A stretch of DNA of 64,000 nt from Bdellovibrio bacteriovorus HD100. GTDB lineage: Bacteria; Bdellovibrionota; Bdellovibrionia; Bdellovibrionales; Bdellovibrionaceae. Numbering within the stretch: the first letter of the stretch is position 1; each line of letters opens with the position of its first letter. A program made the position numbers and the translations under genes. Shown here in pieces: positions 7,510 to 15,485 of the stretch. The notes below the pieces were generated by a model. The model made no database searches. It was not told the origin of the DNA and saw nothing but the letters and a program-made list of their open reading frames with translations. The stretch lies in NCBI RefSeq assembly GCF_000196175.1, contig NC_005363.1:2232001-2296000 (forward strand), written 5' to 3'.

Positions 7510-8839
7510 ATTCATCCACGAAAGTAAAATGCTGGCCCGTTTGTCCGGGCCTATCGTCATTGGTCAGGTTGGACAAAACCTGATCACTCTGGCGGACACC
7601 ATCATGGTGGGAGCTCTGGGCTCGGTGGCCCTGGGGGCTTCGGCATTTGCCGGAAGTGTCTTTATTGTGTTCTTAATTTTCGGCCTGGGAATGCTGGCGC
7701 CGGTGACAGCACTTTTTGCGCGCATGCAGGGTCAGGAAAACTATCCCTACGGCGGAGTCCTGCTTCGCCATAGTATCATCGTTGCCCTGGCCATCAGCGC
7801 TTTCATCATCGGACTTTTATACGCCCTGCTGCCGAACCTGAAGGTCTTTGGGCAAACCAATGAAGTTCTGGAGATGGGTGCCGCCTTTTTTGAGATCACC
7901 ATCTGGTCTGTGCTGCCAAGCCTGCTTTACCAGTCTTATAAACAGTTCACCGATGGCATCGGAAAAACCAAAGTCGCCATGTATGTGATGATCTTTGGTG
8001 TGGTCCTAAATATCACCGGAAACTGGGTTTTGATTCACGGTCTTTATGGTCTCCCAAAACTGGGTTTGAATGGGGCTGCCTGGGCTACCCTGATCGCCCG
8101 CTGCCTGATGGCCTTGATCATGGTTACTTATGTGCACATTCACCCGCACTTTAAAAAGTATCTTGTCGAGCGCTGGGTGCATCGCTTTGACCATCATCTG
8201 CTTAAAAATATCATCCGCCTGGGGCTTCCCAACGGCTTCACCTATCTGTTTGAAGTGGGTGCCTTTTCTGCGGCGGCCGTGATGATGGGATGGTTTGGCG
8301 CGACACCTTTGGCTGCGCACCAGATCACCATCAGTCTTGCCAGCACAAGCTTCCTGATCACTTTGGGTATTGGCATCGCCGCCAGCATCCGCGTGGGCTA
8401 TGAACTGGGCCGTGGCGACTATTCCCTGGCAAGATTTGCAGGCTTTACGGCGATCAAGCTGGGTGCGGCTTACATGAGCTTGTGTGCGCTGGGCTTCTTC
8501 TTCCTGCGCGAATGGTTCCCGACCTTCTACGTGACCGATCAGGACGTGATTGCGTGGGCAGCGAAATTCTTTATCGTGGTTGCGATCTTTGAGATCTTTG
8601 ACGGCATTCAAGCCGTGGCGATCGGCGCTTTGCGCGGCATGAGCGACACCCAGTGGCCCAGCATCATCGCTTTCTTTGCGTACTGGGTGATGGGTCTTCC
8701 AGGCGGATATCTGCTAGCATTCCATTTGGGCGTGGGCCCTGTGGGAATCTGGATTGGCCTGCTGCTGGGATTGATCTTTGCTTCAATTCTTTTGACGTGG
8801 AGATTCCACATCCTGAGCAAGCGCTTTCTGAAGAATTAG
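7490..8839 (+). CDS. MATE-family multidrug efflux transporter
   Basis: About 449 aa with 12 membrane segments and the MATE pattern of two homologous halves, with ADTIMVG in the first. MATE pumps export cationic drugs using Na+ or H+ gradients across the inner membrane. The start is a TTG: either 7490 (GGAG 4 bases away) or 7496 (10 bases away), both inside the NifU-like gene, suggesting coupled translation. The first ATG (7529) would cut into the first conserved segment. It ends 7 bp from the convergent lipoprotein gene, with no visible terminator. Confidence 0.88.
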   Translation: MKLSQSKFIHESKMLARLSGPIVIGQVGQNLITLADTIMVGALGSVALGASAFAGSVFIVFLIFGLGMLAPVTALFARMQGQENYPYGGVLLRHSIIVALAISAFIIGLLYALLPNLKVFGQTNEVLEMGAAFFEITIWSVLPSLLYQSYKQFTDGIGKTKVAMYVMIFGVVLNITGNWVLIHGLYGLPKLGLNGAAWATLIARCLMALIMVTYVHIHPHFKKYLVERWVHRFDHHLLKNIIRLGLPNGFTYLFEVGAFSAAAVMMGWFGATPLAAHQITISLASTSFLITLGIGIAASIRVGYELGRGDYSLARFAGFTAIKLGAAYMSLCALGFFFLREWFPTFYVTDQDVIAWAAKFFIVVAIFEIFDGIQAVAIGALRGMSDTQWPSIIAFFAYWVMGLPGGYLLAFHLGVGPVGIWIGLLLGLIFASILLTWRFHILSKRFLKN

Positions 8840-8846
8840 AGCTCAA

Positions 8847-11630
8847 TTACGGATGATAAACGCAGCGATATCCGCCGTTGGTCAGGACCGATGTAACATC
8901 AGCAGCACGTTTGGCACTAAAGACCCCGGCAGAATTGCCATCTCCAGTTCCGCCCCCGCGCCAAACGCCCGTCACCGCTGAATTGCTGAAGTCGATTTTA
9001 CCAAAACCACAATACTCAGGTCCGCCCACACCACTGCAGGTCACGGCCGTTGTACCAAATGCCAGATTCAGAGCGTCACCAGTGTTCTGCGCTGGGTACA
9101 CATAAGCCGGATTGTAGTTAATGCCATTGGTGTCTTTGATCGCTTCCATCGCATTACCAGCAAAGTCCCAGATGGTCTGACCATAAGGCAGCGAATGTGT
9201 TCTTCTTAACGCATTGCTGGCACAAAGAGCCGTATTCGGCGCGCAGACATCCCCGCCCGTGGCTGACACTGGAGAGCCGGATTGATTGTTCCCACGATGC
9301 AAAAGCCCCGATCCATAAGTGCCGCTGGCCCAGTTTCCTGCCTGTTTCGCAATCAGGTCCGCCACAGCCCGCCATTCACTATTGGTGACCAGGTCATAAC
9401 CTGCACCCAACGAACTGCATCGCGACACCGCCCCCATATTACTTAAACTTTCAGGAACATGATCCGCGATAAAGCGCGGGCGAGCGGAGCCATCGTTCTT
9501 GGCTTCATATTGACCTATACAGAACGGACTTGCGACGATGCCGGCATTATGAACATAGACAAAATCCGGCGGACACGAGAACGCCACAAAATTATTTGTC
9601 AATGTGCTGCTATAGTTCCCCATCGGGTCTTTCAGGCGCAGGCTCAGCGAATAAGTCAAACCCGGCTGTAGAGGCGTGGATAAAGAGGAGAATTTCACCG
9701 GACTTGCAACCTCGCTCCAATCACGAAGGATAGCGCCGTTGGACAGCTGTTGCAGGCGAAGTTCCGCCGTCAACACATCAGGATCTGATGGGAAGGTGAA
9801 ATTCACAAGAGGTGCTTCTGTGTACAATGGAGCGACCGCACCCAGAGTGAATGATGGCGGATTACTTGGCCCCAGAGCATCCACTTTGACGTTGGATGCT
9901 TTAAGCCCATTGGCACCCGCATCCGCCGGCAAAGTCATTGAAGCCTGCACAACATCATTGGCCCTGTCCACCAGACAACCGGTGCAACCACTGAAGGTCG
10001 TGGAACTAACTCCCAGAGGGAAAGCATAGTTACCTGGTAACACCACATAGCTGAATTGCAGTGTCCGAAGATCCGCTTGCAGCGACACCGCCGTCACCAA
10101 AACTCCCGTATTCAGGACGATGCCTGGCATGACTCCGCCAACGACCCTCAGTTCACGGTCATACTCGACGCGAACAAGGACCGTTGTACCACTGCCAAAG
10201 TGGGCCCCCGGAAAAGCAGCATAAACCCGGGTGATTTGCGGAACCGGGAACTGGGTCGTAAATATAAATCCATTATTCGAAGCAGCTGTTTTATTGCCGT
10301 TCACATCGACGGCCATAGCATAAATAGTATAGGTCGTGCTTTGAGCCAAAACACACGAAGAAAGATCCACCGCCGAGGCTGCAATACTGCGCTCACAAAT
10401 CGTTGTGGTGCCAGTACTGTCTTTTATAAATGCTTCGATATGATCAAAATCCGACGGCATCGTGAAATCAATCACCGGGCCTTTGTCGCGAAGGAATCCA
10501 TCTGCCGTCACGTCTGCTCCGGCCATCGTGCGAACCCCTGTGATCGTAAAGGCCCCAGGCCCCACAAGATCCACAATGATATTTACCCCAGCAGCATACC
10601 CGGGATTTCCCGCGGCATCCGTCTGCATAGCCTGGACTGCTGGCATGCCATTACTGACGGCCACGTCGGCAACAAAAGTGCGAACGGACGAACAGGTCAC
10701 ATCGCGAACAACGGCATCAATATTAACTTTTACAGGCAATAAATCTTCAGAACATGTGCCGCGCACAGTGATCGTTCCATCAGCGTTGACCGCAGACTGG
10801 GTGAACTTGGTATTGGCTGTCGGCGATGTGATCACCACCTCGGGAACTGTCACATCGACAAGAACATCTTTCTGCTCAAAACCAAAAACCCGGTAAGCCC
10901 CTGTCGCCATATGGTTGACTGAAATACTGGTCACACCATCGGCTAAATTGTTTTTCAAGGTCACGACCACGGCAAAGACACCACCCGAACAATTGGCACT
11001 TTGCGATCCTCCGTCAAAGGGACCTGTCAGACTCACCACTCCGCCGTCGATTTGGCAGGTGCCACTGACCTCATAGTTCTGATCACCCAACTTGACGATA
11101 TTAATGCTGTCCGCGCTTAAGGTGACATTGGGGGCAAAGATCACCAGGGACAATGTGCGATTAAAAACGTAGGTCTCACCTTCAAGATTTTTCACATACC
11201 AGCGGATTTGAAAGTCGTGAACAACATCCCCCGCGGCCGCCGGAGCTGAATAAGGGAAGATATACTCCAAAGGCAACTTGAACGAAGCTTTGCCTTCGGT
11301 GGCACAGTTCACCTGCGCGTCACTTGCCAGGGCTGTGACGTCACGCCATATTTTTGTCTGCGGGTTTTCAGCTTCAATCTTTTCGATAGAGCGATCGCAG
11401 GAAATACTCAAGGCAACGGAATCATCGGTGGAAGCCAATTCAAATGTGCCCGCACCGCTCAGGTTGTCGATGGTGAACTCGCCCTTGCCGTTGATGGTTT
11501 TGTCTAAAAACCCCATCTCCAGCGTGCGCTCGGAACAGGCAGAGACCAAAATAGAAAAAAGCAACAGGCCTGCTGCTGCTTTGATCTGCTTTAAACTTTT
11601 GATCACTTCCCACCCTACCAACGTGTGCAT
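8847..11630 (-). CDS. Large lipoprotein with Ig-like repeats and a C-terminal FGE/SUMF1-like domain
   Basis: Up to 927 aa, with a lipoprotein signal ending SILVSAC. A GTG at 11606 is an alternative start that gives a normal-length signal. The middle (about residues 150-690) is a run of beta-rich Ig/bacterial-cadherin-like modules with recurring TF.F....D.V and Y.L/Y.I.. patterns. The last 230 residues resemble the formylglycine-generating-enzyme/sulphatase-modifying fold used as a binding module (FCIGQYEAKN, NSEWRAVADLI, WDFAGNAMEAI, GGYRCVYHP). The C-type-lectin-like FGE fold suggests surface recognition; an enzymatic role is doubtful. Cys pairs sit in that domain. It probably stands alone as a transcription unit. 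Confidence 0.75.
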   Translation of the reverse strand: MHTLVGWEVIKSLKQIKAAAGLLLFSILVSACSERTLEMGFLDKTINGKGEFTIDNLSGAGTFELASTDDSVALSISCDRSIEKIEAENPQTKIWRDVTALASDAQVNCATEGKASFKLPLEYIFPYSAPAAAGDVVHDFQIRWYVKNLEGETYVFNRTLSLVIFAPNVTLSADSINIVKLGDQNYEVSGTCQIDGGVVSLTGPFDGGSQSANCSGGVFAVVVTLKNNLADGVTSISVNHMATGAYRVFGFEQKDVLVDVTVPEVVITSPTANTKFTQSAVNADGTITVRGTCSEDLLPVKVNIDAVVRDVTCSSVRTFVADVAVSNGMPAVQAMQTDAAGNPGYAAGVNIIVDLVGPGAFTITGVRTMAGADVTADGFLRDKGPVIDFTMPSDFDHIEAFIKDSTGTTTICERSIAASAVDLSSCVLAQSTTYTIYAMAVDVNGNKTAASNNGFIFTTQFPVPQITRVYAAFPGAHFGSGTTVLVRVEYDRELRVVGGVMPGIVLNTGVLVTAVSLQADLRTLQFSYVVLPGNYAFPLGVSSTTFSGCTGCLVDRANDVVQASMTLPADAGANGLKASNVKVDALGPSNPPSFTLGAVAPLYTEAPLVNFTFPSDPDVLTAELRLQQLSNGAILRDWSEVASPVKFSSLSTPLQPGLTYSLSLRLKDPMGNYSSTLTNNFVAFSCPPDFVYVHNAGIVASPFCIGQYEAKNDGSARPRFIADHVPESLSNMGAVSRCSSLGAGYDLVTNSEWRAVADLIAKQAGNWASGTYGSGLLHRGNNQSGSPVSATGGDVCAPNTALCASNALRRTHSLPYGQTIWDFAGNAMEAIKDTNGINYNPAYVYPAQNTGDALNLAFGTTAVTCSGVGGPEYCGFGKIDFSNSAVTGVWRGGGTGDGNSAGVFSAKRAADVTSVLTNGGYRCVYHP

Positions 11631-11691
11631 ACATCACATATCGGTAACATTAGAAAGCGACGTGAGTATCAGAATGAGACTTTAAGTCCAG

Positions 11692-13056
11692 TTAATGCCA
11701 GCGAACGTTCCGGTCTTCTTTGATAAAGATCATTCCAATCACAAACGTCATCAATGCAATTCCGATCGGATAAATCAAGCCGGCAAAATGGTTCCCCGTG
11801 GCCGCCACAATTGCCGTCCCAATGAATGGCACCAGTCCTCCGAAAACCCCATTTCCGATATGATATGGAAGAGACATCGAAGTATAGCGAATTTGTGTCG
11901 GAAAAAGCTCGACCAGAAAGGCGGCAATCGGCCCATACACCATTGTCACATAAAGAACCTGTATAAAGACCAACAAGGTCAGCATCATGACATTTGGATT
12001 CACCGCCGTAGCCAAAGGATCAGCGGGGTTCCATCCAGAGTAAAACTCCATCGCGCGATAGATCGGATAATACGTCAGTGCGGCTATCAAACAACCGGCC
12101 ATCATGATGTTCTTGCGCCCGATCCGGTCCGACAGTCCACCAAAGACAATAAAGAACGGCGTCGCAAACAACAACGCCACCGCGATGATCTGGTTGGCCA
12201 CCACGAAGTCCACCTTCAGCACCGTCTGCAAATAATAGAGGGCATAGAACTGCCCCGTGTACCACACCACCCCTTGTCCGGCCGTGGCACCCAACAAGGC
12301 CAGTATCACCAGTCGACGATTTTCCGGATGCAGAAAGCTGTCACGCAGCGGGCTTTTAGAGGATTTTCCTTCGGCCTTCATCTGCACAAAGACCGGCGAT
12401 TCCTCCATCCGGCGGCGAATAAGATAAGAGACCAGGACAAGAACCACCGACAACAGGAACGGAATACGCCAACCCCAGTCTTTAAAAGCCTCTTCACCCA
12501 TAGTCAGCCGGGTGAGTAAAATCACACCCAAGGACACAAACAACCCCAGAGTCGCTGTGGTCTGGATGAAGGAGGTATAGAATCCACGCTTGCCATCAGG
12601 ACTGTGCTCGGCCACGTAGGTTGCTGCCCCCCCGTACTCGCCCCCCAGGGCCAGACCCTGGAGCAATCGCAAAATCAACAGCAGAATCGGCGCAAAAATC
12701 CCAATGGTTTCGTACCCTGGCAGCAGACCAATGGCGGTGGTCGCCAGTCCCATAATCAACAACGTCACCATGAACGCATACTTACGCCCCACCACATCGC
12801 CCACCCGGCCAAATACCAGAGCCCCGAAGGGACGAACTATAAAACCCGTGGCAAACGTGGCCAGGGTGCTTAGCAATGCCACGGTTTCATGACCTTTAGG
12901 GAAAAATTGAGCGGAGATAATAGTGGCAAGACTGCCGAAAATGTAAAAGTCATACCACTCAATCAGAGTTCCGGCACTGGAGGCCCCGATGACTTTCCAA
13001 ATTTTACTTTTATCCAAGACGGCTTTGCCCGCATCTTTGACAATAGCTGTAGCCAT
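11692..13056 (-). CDS. MFS transporter, metabolite:H+ symporter (MHS) family
   Basis: 454 aa with 12 membrane helices. Family marks are the N-terminal GTLIEWYDFYIFGSLA, RPFGALVFGRVGDVVGRK between helices 2 and 3, and RLLQGLALGGEYGGAATY in helix 4. MHS transporters (the ProP, KgtP and ShiA kind) import organic acids or compatible solutes with protons; the substrate here is undetermined. I place the start at 13056, where AGGAGGGG lies 7 bases upstream; 12 extra in-frame codons precede it. It lies downstream of the ABC1-like gene on the same strand, with a gap of about 110 bp. Confidence 0.88.
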   Translation of the reverse strand: MATAIVKDAGKAVLDKSKIWKVIGASSAGTLIEWYDFYIFGSLATIISAQFFPKGHETVALLSTLATFATGFIVRPFGALVFGRVGDVVGRKYAFMVTLLIMGLATTAIGLLPGYETIGIFAPILLLILRLLQGLALGGEYGGAATYVAEHSPDGKRGFYTSFIQTTATLGLFVSLGVILLTRLTMGEEAFKDWGWRIPFLLSVVLVLVSYLIRRRMEESPVFVQMKAEGKSSKSPLRDSFLHPENRRLVILALLGATAGQGVVWYTGQFYALYYLQTVLKVDFVVANQIIAVALLFATPFFIVFGGLSDRIGRKNIMMAGCLIAALTYYPIYRAMEFYSGWNPADPLATAVNPNVMMLTLLVFIQVLYVTMVYGPIAAFLVELFPTQIRYTSMSLPYHIGNGVFGGLVPFIGTAIVAATGNHFAGLIYPIGIALMTFVIGMIFIKEDRNVRWH

Positions 13057-13166
13057 GAACGTTCCCCTCCTGATTTTCACCATTGTGATCAAGAGCCGGG
13101 AACAACAACAAACAAATTCAATGACGATTTCAAAGTATTAATTAAGGGACTGTCGAACCGCAGCCC

Positions 13167-15254
13167 CTAGTTGAACACCATTTCGCAACGAACCACCGCC
13201 GCTGGCGAAGCCGTTTTTACCGGAAGAACTTTCGGCGACAGGCCGATCATGTCTTTCATTTCAATCCAGCCGAGCTTCACAAGCTCCCGGTGGGACATTT
13301 TGCCCTCGATCGCCAAGGCCTTGTAAACGCGGGCCGGATTTTTAATAGCCATACTCTTCATCAAAGAGCTGATGGACATGGCGCTGCCCGCATCCGCCAG
13401 CAGCTTATTGACGATCACGATACCACGATTCAGACTGACGAACTCATACGGCAGACGAAGTCCCAGATCCATCACCCAAGCGGTCCACATTTCCATCGTC
13501 AGTGGCTGCTCATAACCGTGGCGGATATTGTGCATCTTGGCCTCGATCATAAACTGCAGGCGGCTTTGGGTGACCGTGCTCTTTTCCTTGTCAGCGATAT
13601 TCCAGAAAGCACGCGACATGATTTCAGAATTCAACAATTCAGTGCCAGCGCCCAACAGCATCACTTGGGTTTGCATGTCCCGAGTGATCACCCCACCCAT
13701 TCCGTAATCCAGAATGTTGACGATGATCTTAGGCTCGGTCACCTGGATCATGAAGTTTCCCTGGTGCAGGTCCGAATGATAGAATCCACCACCAAACATC
13801 ACTTCCTGCGCCCAGACGCGGGCCATTTGTTCGATGATCACTCGTTTCATGTCCGGAGCAATTTCCTTGTACATGGCCACTTCTTTATCCAGTTTTTTAC
13901 CGATGACCAGTTCCTGCACCATGAACTTGGAACCCTTTTTACCGTCATAAATTTTTGGCACATGGAATTGGATTTCGTTTTTATAGTCTGGCGTGTTCAT
14001 GAACGCCATTTTTTCATAGCGAGTCGCCGCAAGCTTCTGGCGGGCCACGGTGTCTTCCTGACTTAGTTCAGCCAAAACAGTGTCGGTGATATCCTGCACC
14101 ACCGGTGTCAGTTTCGGAGCACCCGTTTTACGGAATTCAGGGTTTGAATCCAGAATTTCAGCCACATCCATCAGAATGCGTTTGTCTTCTTCCACACGAT
14201 CCGCAATCCCTGGTTTGATAAAACGCACAACCACGTCACGGCGCTGCCCATCGATAATGACTTTTGCACGATGAACCTGAGCCATCGTCCCCACGCCCAG
14301 GGCTTTTCTTTCAAAGTAGGTGAACTTGTAATTGCCATTTTCAGAGTTCAAAAGCTTTTCCACCTGCGACCAAGGCACCGGGCGCACCGAGTTTTCAAGA
14401 CCGCGGAAGACTTCCACCATATCCGGCCCCAGATCTGCCTGACGTGCGACCACCTGAAGCAGCTTTTGCAGTTGCGGACCGCTGTTTTGAACCATCAGTT
14501 CAAACTTTTTCATTTCCGGCATGTTCAGATCGCTGCCCAGATAAGAAGACACGATCAACTTTTTCGAAGCCGGGCTTAAACGTCTGAAATACTCACTGAA
14601 CATGGTCTGCAGGAAGATCTTCATCGTGGCGTCCTGCTGTTGACCCAGCTTGGATTCCGCGATTTTTTCACCCACGCGATCCAGTTCTTTCATCTTTTCA
14701 GTTAACAGCGCATCACTTTCAGCCAGCACCCAGCGTTCCGCCAGCTTTTGACCTTCAGGATTCTGTGCCAAGGCCATCACTTGCGCGGCTACAGCCTCCA
14801 TCGGCAACTTTTGCTCCAGCTGATCCTGAGGGACCATGTCTTTTAGTTTCTGCTGCTGCCACTCAAGATAGGTTTCAATCTGCTTTTGCACCCGCGCACT
14901 GTCAGAAGTGTACGTGCGCATGGCTTTCGCACCACGGGCTTCGATCATTTCCAGATCCAAAGCCACGCTGTGAGTGTTGGGCCATTCACCTTTATGAAGT
15001 TTCAGGAATTCATCGAAATTGCGAACTTTGACTGTTTCCACTTCCGTCTGATAAACAGAGGAAAAATAGTTTTTGGCTCTTGCCAGAATCTGCTCTTTAT
15101 TTTCCGCAGTTTCCCCTTGGGCCATCAGTGCATAGGTCAGCGCCAGTCTTTCTTCAAAAGACAGATGCAGGCCGACTTTCTCTGGCGTCACCGCCCAGGC
15201 AAAGCGACCGAGGACTAATACCAATAAAACCAAAAGCCTCAAATGTCTTAACAT
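13167..15254 (-). CDS. ABC1/UbiB-family atypical kinase with an N-terminal export signal
   Basis: 695 aa. The first 21 residues look like a cleavable Sec signal (hydrophobic core then RFAWA). Residues 60-300 are helical. The ABC1/ADCK kinase core follows: GTMAQVHRA (equivalent of the Ala-rich nucleotide loop), VVVRFIKPG with the candidate ATP lysine, SDLHQGNF near residue 493 (catalytic loop, normally DxHPGN) and ILDYGMGG near 515 (normally DFG). UbiB proteins support ubiquinone synthesis from the cytoplasmic side, so an exported one is odd. It might instead be tail-inside with an uncleaved anchor. No ubiquinone genes are adjacent. Confidence 0.78.
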   Translation of the reverse strand: MLRHLRLLVLLVLVLGRFAWAVTPEKVGLHLSFEERLALTYALMAQGETAENKEQILARAKNYFSSVYQTEVETVKVRNFDEFLKLHKGEWPNTHSVALDLEMIEARGAKAMRTYTSDSARVQKQIETYLEWQQQKLKDMVPQDQLEQKLPMEAVAAQVMALAQNPEGQKLAERWVLAESDALLTEKMKELDRVGEKIAESKLGQQQDATMKIFLQTMFSEYFRRLSPASKKLIVSSYLGSDLNMPEMKKFELMVQNSGPQLQKLLQVVARQADLGPDMVEVFRGLENSVRPVPWSQVEKLLNSENGNYKFTYFERKALGVGTMAQVHRAKVIIDGQRRDVVVRFIKPGIADRVEEDKRILMDVAEILDSNPEFRKTGAPKLTPVVQDITDTVLAELSQEDTVARQKLAATRYEKMAFMNTPDYKNEIQFHVPKIYDGKKGSKFMVQELVIGKKLDKEVAMYKEIAPDMKRVIIEQMARVWAQEVMFGGGFYHSDLHQGNFMIQVTEPKIIVNILDYGMGGVITRDMQTQVMLLGAGTELLNSEIMSRAFWNIADKEKSTVTQSRLQFMIEAKMHNIRHGYEQPLTMEMWTAWVMDLGLRLPYEFVSLNRGIVIVNKLLADAGSAMSISSLMKSMAIKNPARVYKALAIEGKMSHRELVKLGWIEMKDMIGLSPKVLPVKTASPAAVVRCEMVFN

Positions 15255-15485
15255 GACACACCCTTAAATTAGATAATTCAGTGATTTAGCTGCATACATC
15301 GGACCCGGCGGATTTTGGGTTTTATGGGAGCTGATATGGATAAGAACTTGTCAGCGCGCCGAAAGTGTCAGTTCCGTCGTCGCAAAATGAGACACATCGA
15401 TTAAGTAGCTGCAATAGAAGCCACATCCACTTTCAGAAGGTAAACCTGCCTTGAGATTACCTCAGCTTGAACCGATCAATAATAT

